Below, in pieces: positions 1 through 6,440 of a stretch of 7,476 nucleotides of DNA. The stretch is taken from assembly GCA_027365715.1 (NCBI GenBank), contig DAHXLZ010000265.1:1-7476 (forward strand), written 5' to 3'. The notes beneath the pieces are model-generated. The model did no database searches. It was not told the origin of the DNA and saw only the letters and a list, made by a program, of their open reading frames with translations. Both the position numbers and the translations under genes were made by a program. The DNA comes from Methanomassiliicoccales archaeon. Its GTDB lineage: Archaea; Thermoplasmatota; Thermoplasmata; Sysuiplasmatales; Sysuiplasmataceae. Each line of letters starts with the position of its first letter. Position 1 is the first letter of the stretch.

Positions 1-138
1 GTTATTTTCTCATTGCCGGCAAACACCAAGTCTCAGACGCTCCATCGCACTCAAACCGTGGGCAAAGAGCCGGGAAGGAAGTTTCAGCCTACAGTCAAAG
101 TCTTCAGATAGATAGGGTTTCAACTGTGAGCTCAATGC
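1..138. other. Left-edge intergenic stretch, no gene recognised
   Basis: I see no convincing gene, tRNA or terminator here. On the minus strand the frame of the neighbouring RHH gene continues for 42 codons after its TGA, but the product has no recognisable character. The other two minus frames are broken by stops. If the window is circular, the zinc-ribbon frame from the right edge would extend into this stretch as far as a TGA at 33-35. Confidence 0.5.
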
Positions 139-771
139 TCACTGGTTCTTTGCTGAGAACTCTTCATATGCGGCGGAAACGTTCTCAAGGCTGGTCCTCA
201 GCTGCTCGTTTTCCTTGATCAGTCGCTCGTTCTCCTTGAACAGCTTCTCATTTTCCTTCATCAGTCTTTCGACTTTGCTTAAGAGGCCCGGTCCGTCAGT
301 TATGACATTAGATGTTATGCCCTGATCATACACACCTATGAGACTCTTTGCCGACTCTAACACAGATACCTCATCGACGAGCTTTGACGGGCTTTCTGGC
401 ACATGGCTGTTAAGATTGAGTTCCTGCGTGAATCTCTTCATCGCGCTCGACAGCTCCGTTGCGTACGTCGCGATGTATTTGTTCTTTCCTTTCCCTCTCG
501 CTATTTCTACATCGAGGCCTTTCACTATAAAATCCCGTTTCCGTAGGTGTTCCAGGATTGCACGAGCTTCCTTGACAATTTCCTCATCGGAAACCTCTGA
601 GACTGATTGCTTCTCGGTCTCAGTCGATTCCATATATTTCGTCAGCCCTTTCTCGACAAACTCTGAAACATTCATGTCTCTCTCAAGGGCAGCCATCTTG
701 ACTTTCTTCCAGAATGCGGGATCAATCATCAGTGAAGTATATCCTCTTTCAGCGGCCACAGTCGAAATCAC
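139..771 (-). CDS. RHH DNA-binding protein with C-terminal coiled coil
   Basis: A 210-residue protein, probably a DNA-binding regulator or partition-type protein. Residues about 10-48 fit an RHH (CopG/Arc-like) fold: a short strand (TSLMID), a helix beginning PAFWKKVKMAALERDM, a turn, and a second helix (NVSEFVEKGLTKYM). The middle is basic and unrecognised. Residues about 165-200 form a coiled coil with heptads of the type LxKENE, with Asn in core positions, as expected for a dimer or tetramer. The start is a GTG; the only nearby in-frame ATG (residue 15) would cut off the RHH strand. No Shine-Dalgarno site precedes the GTG. With the TATA box at 810-818 read leftward, the leader would be about 20 nt. 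The gene diverges from the replication operon, which suits an autoregulator or segregation factor. The family role is inferred from fold only. Confidence 0.75.
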   Translation of the reverse strand: MISTVAAERGYTSLMIDPAFWKKVKMAALERDMNVSEFVEKGLTKYMESTETEKQSVSEVSDEEIVKEARAILEHLRKRDFIVKGLDVEIARGKGKNKYIATYATELSSAMKRFTQELNLNSHVPESPSKLVDEVSVLESAKSLIGVYDQGITSNVITDGPGLLSKVERLMKENEKLFKENERLIKENEQLRTSLENVSAAYEEFSAKNQ

Positions 772-801
772 TCCAATGCATGATTGTTGAATTGCTACTT
801 A

Positions 802-822
802 ATACTGAGTTATATATACTGA
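802..822. promoter_or_regulatory. Direct repeat flanking the TATA box, candidate RHH operator
   Basis: ATACTGA occurs at 802-808 and again at 816-822, so the copies are 14 bp apart and lie on either side of and partly within the TATA box. RHH proteins commonly bind short repeated half-sites in their own promoters, and both flanking genes encode RHH proteins. Binding here would block TBP access in both directions. The repeat is seen; its role as operator is inferred. Confidence 0.4.
810..818. promoter_or_regulatory. Shared TATA box of the divergent promoter
   Basis: TTATATATA is a near-symmetric archaeal TATA element. Read rightward, transcription would start near 839-842, downstream of the first ATG of the small RHH frame at 824, so that ATG cannot be its start. 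Read leftward, it would start near 790, giving a leader of about 20 nt for the GTG at 771. A single box may serve both genes. No clear purine-rich BRE was found on either side. Confidence 0.6.
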
Positions 823-850
823 AATGTTATTCTGGTGTTATGGTGATAAG

Positions 851-1030
851 TTGCGACCTGGTTGGAAAACTCGAACTGTGTTGATGCCTCCCGAAGACTA
901 TGATGCCCTGGAAGAAGTGTGTGAAAAGGTCAATGTTGACAGAAGCACATTGATGCGTCTCTTCATGAGGGACGGGATTGCCCGTTTCAACAGAGGAGAG
1001 CTACCGATACTCGGCAAAGATAGGGAATAA
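851..1030 (+). CDS. Short RHH (CopG-like) regulator, TTG start
   Basis: A 59-residue protein made almost entirely of an RHH fold: a strand (KTRTVLM), helix 1 after PPEDYDALEEVCEKV, then helix 2 (DRSTLMRLFMRDGIARF). This matches the usual RTVRLP..Y..L...A.. .SRSELIR pattern of CopG-like repressors, which bind DNA as dimers and often control plasmid copy number. The open frame reaches an ATG at 824, but that lies only 6 nt after the TATA box and upstream of the expected transcript start. I chose TTG 851 because GGTGAT at 842-847 is an exact archaeal Shine-Dalgarno sequence 3 nt before it. It is the first gene of the operon, and its place before the replication gene fits copy-number control. The product class is well supported; the target is inferred. 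Confidence 0.75.
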   Translation: MRPGWKTRTVLMPPEDYDALEEVCEKVNVDRSTLMRLFMRDGIARFNRGELPILGKDRE

Positions 1031-1042
1031 GGAGACGTTTGG

Positions 1043-1141
1043 ATGGGAGATGAAAAGCAGACGCATCCCAGGCTCTTCCAGCTCTGGGAACAATTAATAA
1101 AACTATCCAAAGAGCAGGAGCAGGAGGGAAAGAAAAAATGA
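1043..1141 (+). CDS. 32-residue small protein coupled to the replication gene
   Basis: A very short frame with good translation signals: GGAG at 1031-1034, eight bases before the ATG, and a TGA that overlaps the next start as ATGA (1138-1141). The product has a central amphipathic-looking stretch (RLFQLWEQLIKLS) followed by a charged tail rich in Glu, Gln and Lys. No family is recognised. It could be a real small protein or a leader peptide whose translation opens the start of the replication gene. The GGAGGG that serves the next gene (1123-1128) lies inside this frame. Confidence 0.5.
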   Translation: MGDEKQTHPRLFQLWEQLIKLSKEQEQEGKKK

Positions 1142-3180
1142 CTGTAAAAAAAGCACCCCCTGCCGGCAAGCAGGAGGAGCAAGACAAGAGCGGTCAAAGT
1201 AATGCTTCACAGTCAGATAAACCTTCACATTCTGAAGCGCAGATGGTGCAATGCATTTATTGCGACAAGGTCTGGAATGCTGGCAAGGATCGTGTGCTTG
1301 ATGACTTCCCAATTGTATGTAGCCACTGCGGGAAGGATCAACCGGGCAATGCAGCAAGAGACATGTGGACTGAGTCACAGAAAACGATTCTTGAACTGAA
1401 ATCAGGAGCCAAGGTAATCTTCAAGGAAGCACGCGCAGTCAATCCGGCCCTCGACGTTGCACATGGCGTGATGATCATTACGAAACTGCTGCCAGGGGAA
1501 TTCAAGGCATTTCATCCGAAAACACATGAATTCATCGGCATGACGTACGAACTCCGGAATTTCACCATAACCAGTGAAGGAGAAATATTCGAATGCACGG
1601 CCGGCGAATTTCGACAGCGAGATTTATTCCCGAAGGTCCCGGATAGCGATGTCGAATGCCCCTGGAGCGCATCGTCTGTGAAGCGATTTATCGATGGGGA
1701 CGCACACGTCAATCCTGCAGTTCTGTTCCAGAAGACCAGGGACGCATTCGATTACTACATGGACTTTGGCGAAGTGAAAGGAGCGTCTGCCTATTGCGCA
1801 CTGTACAACATGCTCACTTATTTTTTCGTCTTATTTGACGCCGTGCCCTATCTCAAGCTCAGCGGTATGAAAGGAGCAGCGAAAACCAAACTCTGTGAGC
1901 TGTTTCTCCAGATGGGGTTCAATCCCCTTATGGCCGTTGCTCTCACTTCGGCCATACTCTATAGAACCATCCAGGACACGCGCGGCGTCATGATCATCGA
2001 TGAAGGGGAATCACTCCAATTCAATGATGATCAGCGCGCTGAAATGATTGCCATTCTGAATTCAGGCTGGAGAGCGAATGGGAGTGTTTCCAGAATGAAC
2101 ATGGAGGGGAAGCGGAAGAAGCGTGAACACTTCAGCACTTATGGCCCAAAGATTATCGGTGCAATAAATGCGGTCATCGATACACTGGGAGACAGGGCTT
2201 ACGAAATTCTCCTGCTAAAAACACTCGATGAGGAAAAGGCCAATCGAGGCGTGAAAAACGGTGATAAGGGTCTCAGTGCGATTCGAGACGACCATTACAT
2301 CTTACTCATGACACAATGGCAGGAAGTTAGACAGATTCTGGAGACCATTGAGAATAAAGACAGACTGCTTGGAAGAGAATGGGACAAAGCCAAACCACTC
2401 CTTGTCTTGGCCGAATTTATTGACAGTTATATGCCCGAAGAGAAGAGAACTGTGAGGCAGGAGCTGACTGAATTTGTGAGAGAACAGACAAGAGACCGAC
2501 GGGAAGACACTTCCGACTCTTTTGACGCGCTGATCCTCGATGAACTTGAAACAATGGTGGTATCAGAAACAAAACGCGTTACGAATGATGAGCAACCGAA
2601 TAGACAGGTTGAGATTGTGTTGAAAGTGCTTGCGGAAGCTGTAGCTATCGCGGAGGGGAATGATGTTGAGAAGAAGAATTTCAATCTCGGTCGCTACAGT
2701 AAGAGGTTGTCGTCCCGGCTCAGAAGCATGGGGCTGATTATGAACAAGAGGATGAGCATGGGAGTCACCAAATTCGACACCACACTCGCCAGGATTCAAC
2801 TCGCAAAAAGTAGATATTTCAACCTCTCCTCTACTACCTCTACTTCTTCTATTTCCTCTACTACCTCTACTACCTCTACTAATAATAATGAAAAAACAGT
2901 AGAGCAAGTAGAGCAAGTAGAGATTGTAGAGGAGAAAGAGCGGGCGGTAGAGGAAAAAGCCGTAGCACGTCTCTCTTTGTCAGATGTGAAGCTTCTTCTC
3001 GTCCGTTTCGGTGTAAAATACGGCATTTTCGAAAGAGCAGGAAAGCAGGCCGTGTCCACAATTCCGACATTCATTCTTGAAAAATCACATCCGGACCTCG
3101 TCGGACACTTGCGAGCTGGCGGCTGGCGGGATCAGGAGAAGCGAGACCGTTCAGGCTCATACTGGATGCAGGAGGCCTGA
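1138..3180 (+). CDS. AAA+ ATPase, plasmid/virus replication helicase-like
   Basis: A 680-residue protein, probably the replication initiator/helicase. In order: a polar N-terminus; a zinc ribbon with C39-x2-C42 and C61-x2-C64; an unassigned region; then an ATPase core. The core has Walker A GMKGAAKT (243-250), in which Ala replaces the usual Gly before Lys; Walker B VMIIDE (284-289); a sensor-1 Asn near 344; and LGDR (350-353), a likely arginine finger. The pattern LSG.KG..KT, IIDE, LN.GWR.NG, YGPK.I..I, LGDR resembles the DUF3631-type ATPases of plasmid primase-helicases. No primase domain is present. A winged-helix-like segment follows (about 518-560), then a Ser/Thr linker (564-583), a Glu-rich stretch (about 585-605), and a small C-terminal domain ending GSYWMQEA. 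GGAGGG lies 9 nt before the ATG. Replication is inferred from family and context. Confidence 0.75.
   Translation: MTVKKAPPAGKQEEQDKSGQSNASQSDKPSHSEAQMVQCIYCDKVWNAGKDRVLDDFPIVCSHCGKDQPGNAARDMWTESQKTILELKSGAKVIFKEARAVNPALDVAHGVMIITKLLPGEFKAFHPKTHEFIGMTYELRNFTITSEGEIFECTAGEFRQRDLFPKVPDSDVECPWSASSVKRFIDGDAHVNPAVLFQKTRDAFDYYMDFGEVKGASAYCALYNMLTYFFVLFDAVPYLKLSGMKGAAKTKLCELFLQMGFNPLMAVALTSAILYRTIQDTRGVMIIDEGESLQFNDDQRAEMIAILNSGWRANGSVSRMNMEGKRKKREHFSTYGPKIIGAINAVIDTLGDRAYEILLLKTLDEEKANRGVKNGDKGLSAIRDDHYILLMTQWQEVRQILETIENKDRLLGREWDKAKPLLVLAEFIDSYMPEEKRTVRQELTEFVREQTRDRREDTSDSFDALILDELETMVVSETKRVTNDEQPNRQVEIVLKVLAEAVAIAEGNDVEKKNFNLGRYSKRLSSRLRSMGLIMNKRMSMGVTKFDTTLARIQLAKSRYFNLSSTTSTSSISSTTSTTSTNNNEKTVEQVEQVEIVEEKERAVEEKAVARLSLSDVKLLLVRFGVKYGIFERAGKQAVSTIPTFILEKSHPDLVGHLRAGGWRDQEKRDRSGSYWMQEA
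2829..2952 (+). repeat. Phased heptamer inverted-repeat array inside the replication gene
   Basis: The left arm has six 9-bp units; five carry exact CTCTAC (starts 2829, 2838, 2856, 2865, 2874) and the unit at 2847 is degenerate. The right arm has exact GTAGAG at 2899, 2908, 2917 and 2926, also at 9-bp spacing, and at 2947. CTCTACT at 2856, 2865 and 2874 pairs with AGTAGAG at 2916, 2907 and 2898, giving three perfect 7-bp helices separated by 2-nt mismatches around a 17-nt A-rich loop (2881-2897). In the protein the left arm encodes Ser/Thr repeats and the right arm VEQ repeats, so the two arms use different codon phases for complementary DNA. This may be an iteron-type origin, a cruciform, or an mRNA hairpin. 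The array is seen; the role is inferred. Confidence 0.8.
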
Positions 3181-3181
3181 C

Positions 3182-3361
3182 ATGATTCGGAAAGTCGATG
3201 AGGCGACAATCCAGAGGGTTGTCGCACTGCGCCGGGGCTTCTACCATTACCCGTGGCGGCTCATATCGAAACGGACAGGCCTGTCGATTTACATGTGCCG
3301 GCGCGTCTATTTCGAATGGCAGGCTGCAGCTGCGAAGGCTGAGCGGGAGGCCTTCCAATGA
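3182..3361 (+). CDS. 59-residue stand-alone HTH protein
   Basis: A small basic protein that is essentially one helix-turn-helix: DEATIQRVVALRRG, then PWRLISKRTGLSIYMCRRVY as the likely turn and recognition helix, then EWQAAAAKAER. It aligns without difficulty to the N-terminus of the next protein and to the C-terminal HTH of the serine recombinase two genes on. GGAGG at 3171-3175 lies 6 nt before the ATG, which falls one base after the stop of the replication gene; the gene ends in an ATGA overlap with the next. Because it has a recombinase-type HTH without a catalytic domain, it may compete for or help organise the recombinase site, or act as a repressor. That role is inference. Confidence 0.7.
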   Translation: MIRKVDEATIQRVVALRRGFYHYPWRLISKRTGLSIYMCRRVYFEWQAAAAKAEREAFQ

Positions 3362-3942
3362 CCCGTATTTTCAGCGACGAGCAGATAATGGTTCGAGTAG
3401 CCATGCTGCGTCAGCATGGATTCACCTGGAAGCGCATATCAGAAGAGACGGGCATTTCGGTATCGGCGTGTGTCCACGCCTATGAGGAATGGCAGGCGGA
3501 CCAGGCAAAAGAGCGGGGCAGTTCAGAGAAGCAGTCCCACATGCTCTTCATATTTTCAAACGAGGACTTTGCAGACTTTCTTGTGGAGAAGCTGAGAGGC
3601 GGCTGGATAATTGTTGACACCGGCGAGGACCTGGGAGCTCTTAAGATGTTTGAGGCCGAAGTTTATCCTCCAGACACGCCGGCCAACGACGGCTTCGAGA
3701 TCCTTCACCACTGGGGCATCCGTGTTCATGGGGTCGTTTTCCTTGCAAAGAAAGTGGACGCCCTCCGGCAATTCTTGCAGAAGCACTGCGTGAACTTATC
3801 TGATGTAAAGTGGAATGAGCTCATCTGTATTGGTATTTCGAAAGCCACTCTCGAAGGCACTGCGCCCTTGTCGCATCATTATCTGGAGACTGCAGAACAG
3901 ATACAGGCGCTCGTAGAAATTCTTTCGACGGAGGACTCATGA
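3358..3942 (+). CDS. HTH protein with unrecognised C-terminal domain
   Basis: A 194-residue protein. Residues 1-52 repeat the HTH of the preceding gene (DEQIMVRVAMLRQHG, WKRISEETGISVSACVHAY, EEWQADQAKERG). Residues about 60-194 form a separate globular domain that I do not recognise; it is mixed alpha/beta in character (LFIFSNEDFADFLVEKL, GWIIVDTGED, HGVVFLAKKVDALRQFL) and shows no nuclease, ATP-binding or metal-binding motif. GGGAGG at 3345-3350 is 7 nt before the ATG, and both ends overlap neighbours as ATGA. Its position just before the serine recombinase suggests a DNA-binding partner or directionality factor, but the sequence alone does not show this. Confidence 0.7.
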   Translation: MTRIFSDEQIMVRVAMLRQHGFTWKRISEETGISVSACVHAYEEWQADQAKERGSSEKQSHMLFIFSNEDFADFLVEKLRGGWIIVDTGEDLGALKMFEAEVYPPDTPANDGFEILHHWGIRVHGVVFLAKKVDALRQFLQKHCVNLSDVKWNELICIGISKATLEGTAPLSHHYLETAEQIQALVEILSTEDS

Positions 3943-4586
3943 CACAGACTGCTGCCCTCTATGTTCGCGTCAGCACTCAGGATCAATCACTCGAAGGTCA
4001 GGAGCGCGAGCTGCGTGCCTACGCTGAGGCTCGTTCCTGGCAGGTTGTTCATATCTACAGAGAGAAGGTCAGTGCGACGGGGAAGGTTAGCAGGGAAGAG
4101 TATGAGAAACTGCTATCAGACGCAAGGAGTCAATCGCGCCCCTGGAAGCATGTTCTTGTCTGGTCCCTGGACAGATTCTCCAGGGAGGAACGGTTCACCA
4201 TGGCAGTAGACGCCATATGGCAACTCGAAGCGTGTGGCATCAATTTTCACAGCCTGAAAGAGCCCGCTATTGACACGCCGGAGAACGGACAGGAGGATAT
4301 CGGCCGAACCATTCTCAGGGCCATTCTACCCATCATTGCTTCTTTTGAGAGCAAACGCAGGTCTGAAAGGGTCAGGGTCGCCATGTCAGATATCAAGGCC
4401 GGCAGGCGTGTTCCCCGTTCTCCTGTCGGCAGGCCGCGAAAGATTACAGCTGTGAAGGTTCAGACCGCTTCAATGCTGAGAGACCAGGGCATGCCCTGGA
4501 AGGAAATAGCGAGGCGTGTCGGCCTTCCTGCCGAAACGTGCCGGAAGGCTGTCAGGGAGCTCAGACACACACTTGGCAGGAAGTGA
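3939..4586 (+). CDS. Serine recombinase (resolvase/invertase family)
   Basis: A 215-residue protein with the full layout of a small serine recombinase. The catalytic domain opens at once with ALYVRVSTQDQ, giving the nucleophile S12 and the active-site R10. WSLDRFSR (75-82) carries the conserved Asp-Arg and Ser-x-x-Arg-type residues, and the region ending FESKRRSERVRVAM is the long dimer helix. A basic minor-groove segment (GRPRK, about 164-168) leads into the C-terminal HTH (about 178-208, WKEIARRVGLPAETCRKAV). Such enzymes break four strands through a Ser-DNA link to resolve plasmid multimers or invert segments. It is not the IS607 type, which has its HTH at the N-terminus. GGAGG at 3930-3934 precedes the ATG, which overlaps the previous stop. 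Catalytic residues look intact. I could not find its crossover site. Confidence 0.9.
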   Translation: MTQTAALYVRVSTQDQSLEGQERELRAYAEARSWQVVHIYREKVSATGKVSREEYEKLLSDARSQSRPWKHVLVWSLDRFSREERFTMAVDAIWQLEACGINFHSLKEPAIDTPENGQEDIGRTILRAILPIIASFESKRRSERVRVAMSDIKAGRRVPRSPVGRPRKITAVKVQTASMLRDQGMPWKEIARRVGLPAETCRKAVRELRHTLGRK

Positions 4587-4590
4587 TATC

Positions 4591-5583
4591 ATGACCTACT
4601 ATGTCTACGACGAGGCAACGGTATCAGACCCGACGTACGGAGGAACGACAAAGATAGCCTACGGGACGAAGGGCTCAGGGAAGAGCACACTGATCACCAG
4701 GTGGCTCTTCGAGGCCCTGCAGAGGCATGAGACGGCAATATGGAGAGCCCGCTACACTGACACCTGGAATGTTTTCGCCCAGGCGAGGGGAACGCAGCTC
4801 CTCGTTCCTCTCGGCTCGGATGTGGAGCTCCTGCTTTCTCCGATCGTGCGCGCAGGAAAGACAGTGCCCGTTCTCCCTGAGAACCTCGGTCGAGGCATAA
4901 CTGTGACGGGTTACACATCGCCTGAGGACGCCGTGCGGCTACTGCGTCCCGCTTCGGCCAATATCATTGCGACGCCGTTCGCCAGGCAAGAGCAAGAAGT
5001 GCCCTTCTGGACCGCGTTCGCGTTTTATCTCGTGCGCAGGCCTGACCTGAGTTTCGTTCACTTTGCTATCGATGAAATTGACGAGCTCTTCTCTCCGTAT
5101 CCGCCCTGGTCGCTGTATGATTATTACATGCGCTTCAGGGATGCTTTCAGAGACTTCCGGAAGACAAGAGTGCAGTTCAGCGCCTCTGCGCACATTTACA
5201 GCGACGTGGACTACAGAATCGAGAATAAGTTCAGATATCGCGCATACCTCCAGGGCGCGATGGTGAAGACCAGCCGGGCTGTCGTCAAACAGCGTTATGT
5301 GAATGCCCTGGGGAAATGGGAGGGCATAATGGAAAGCACCAGGTATCAACACTTCGAGTTCGGCCCAATCCCGGAGCCTTTCCGGCCTGCAGACATGATC
5401 ATCACACGCATTCGTCCTGCCACTCAGGATGAGCCGCAGCCTCAGCCTGCGGCGGAGCTCCCCGCAAATACGCGCCGGCAGGTCGTGTGCCCGAAATGCG
5501 GCAGGGCAGTCTACACCAGGATGCCGGCAGGAGAGTATGTGCGATGTTCCAATCTGAGCTGTAGACACAAGTTCTGTGTGTGA
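4591..5583 (+). CDS. P-loop ATPase with C-terminal zinc ribbon
   Basis: A 330-residue protein. Walker A is GTKGSGKST (25-33) and Walker B is HFAIDE (157-162). After these, FRKTRVQFSASAHIYSDVDYR (roughly 190-210) resembles the sensor region of FtsK/HerA- and Zot-like DNA-translocating or membrane-associated ATPases. The C-terminus is a zinc ribbon with C300, C303, C319 and C324, plus a fifth Cys at 329. The frame opens upstream inside the recombinase gene, but ATG 4591 is preferred: GGAAGTGAT just before it is close to the archaeal Shine-Dalgarno consensus, and it avoids a 71-bp overlap. There is no signal peptide or membrane segment. It could move or package element DNA, or act in segregation; the exact family is unresolved. 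It is the last gene of the operon. Confidence 0.7.
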   Translation: MTYYVYDEATVSDPTYGGTTKIAYGTKGSGKSTLITRWLFEALQRHETAIWRARYTDTWNVFAQARGTQLLVPLGSDVELLLSPIVRAGKTVPVLPENLGRGITVTGYTSPEDAVRLLRPASANIIATPFARQEQEVPFWTAFAFYLVRRPDLSFVHFAIDEIDELFSPYPPWSLYDYYMRFRDAFRDFRKTRVQFSASAHIYSDVDYRIENKFRYRAYLQGAMVKTSRAVVKQRYVNALGKWEGIMESTRYQHFEFGPIPEPFRPADMIITRIRPATQDEPQPQPAAELPANTRRQVVCPKCGRAVYTRMPAGEYVRCSNLSCRHKFCV

Positions 5584-5611
5584 GGCATCTTCATGTGCAC
5601 ATCAGTAGCCA

Positions 5612-6121
5612 GTGCGACTGAAGGGGCTGCACGACGTGTGTGACGATTGTTCCAGGACTAAGTTTGGCGGCGTGGTGCGCCTTGGTGCTTGCGACTGCAA
5701 GTGCAGGACCGAATGGACGCTTAGAACCTCAGCCCTCAGGACGTGCAGGGGCAGGCCCGTTACAAAGGTAACTTCCCCCTTCGAACCTTACAAGGCGACA
5801 GCACGCTGTCTGCGGTGTCAACACTCGCTGAAGGACAAAAGCTGCACCAGTGTCCCTCGAGAACAACCTAATCCGGCGGGAAGGCCTATAATGGGAGCAA
5901 GCTCAAGAGACAGCATGTAGGGTGAACAGCGTAAGCGTTCGTGGTGACTTGTCGCCTCAGGTGAGCTGTGGGCGGTCGCCAGAAAGATTATATGCCGCCG
6001 CCAGGCGTGGGAGAAACCCATGTCGGGAGAAAAGGTCGGAATCTCAGCTCCTGACGGTATGCGGTCCAAAGGCAAGCGTTTTGACCGGTCGAGAGACCGC
6101 AGCGCATAGTTAGTGTTATGC
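5612..6121 (+). ncRNA. Candidate structured RNA, group II intron domain I-like remnant
   Basis: The stretch has no believable protein but many strong hairpins on the plus strand: 5688-5701, 5759-5772, 5797-5810, 5924-5940 (GUAA tetraloop), 5952-5964, 6008-6020, 6022-6055 (8 bp), 6086-6099 (GAGA tetraloop) and 6104-6121. It begins with GTGCGAC at 5612, the group II intron 5' consensus, 29 nt after the ATPase stop. TGGTGACT at 5942-5949, just after the GUAA hairpin, can pair with the eight bases before 5612 (7 of 8, one G-U), the place and partner expected for EBS1-IBS1. Segments such as GAGCTGTGGGC and CGTGGGAGAAACCC are reminiscent of intron domain I. I found no domain V hairpin or reverse transcriptase before 6660, so if it is an intron it is truncated. 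Other structured RNAs remain possible. Confidence 0.4.
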
Positions 6122-6440
6122 AGGGGCAAGATACGGCACTAAGTGGTACTTTGTACCATATACCCCCCTCCGTTATGTACATAGTATACAAGGACGCCTA
6201 AGTTTCCAGGTCGCTGAGCGTGGGCCTGTGGTACTTTTCACCAACTGCGGCGACACTTTCTTTGCCGTTCTCTCCGGCCGGAATTGGACGCATTCATCCT
6301 GTCTTCAGTCTTGGCGGCCGGACCTGCAGCTGATACTGTTGGTGTGATAGAGAAGCGGCAGGGAATTGCCACACATCAATTCAGGAGGTCATCTTATACG
6401 GCGTGCCCTCCGTTCGTGCAACCTGAGCGCTCTAATTGCG
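6122..6440. other. Intergenic stretch with hairpin, C-tract and palindrome
   Basis: No gene is supported. It holds a perfect 6-bp hairpin with a TTT loop (TGGTAC/GTACCA, 6144-6158), followed by a six-C tract (6163-6168) and a 10-bp palindrome TATGTACATA (6174-6183). GTGGTACTTT occurs twice (6143-6152 and 6228-6237). The hairpin could end operon or RNA transcription, but no T-tract follows it. From about 6351 the frame that leads into the integrase relic is open, without recognisable motifs until 6441. Confidence 0.5.

Noticed and set aside
824..850. ATG at 824 as start of the short RHH gene
   Set aside because: It is 6 nt after the TATA box, upstream of the expected transcript start, and has no Shine-Dalgarno site; TTG 851 has GGTGAT at the right distance.
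2796..3074. Minus-strand frame with Val/Glu repeats opposite the heptamer array
   Set aside because: It is the mirror of the repeat array inside the AAA+ gene and has no start signals or domain.
3939..4586. IS607-type transposase interpretation of the serine recombinase
   Set aside because: IS607 TnpA has an N-terminal MerR-like HTH before the catalytic domain, while this protein starts with the catalytic domain and has its HTH at the C-terminus; no tnpB is present.
5612..5920. 102-codon plus-strand frame rich in Cys and Arg
   Set aside because: The Cys residues do not form a regular zinc motif, the composition is unlike the neighbouring genes, there is no Shine-Dalgarno site, and the sequence is better explained by repeated hairpins.
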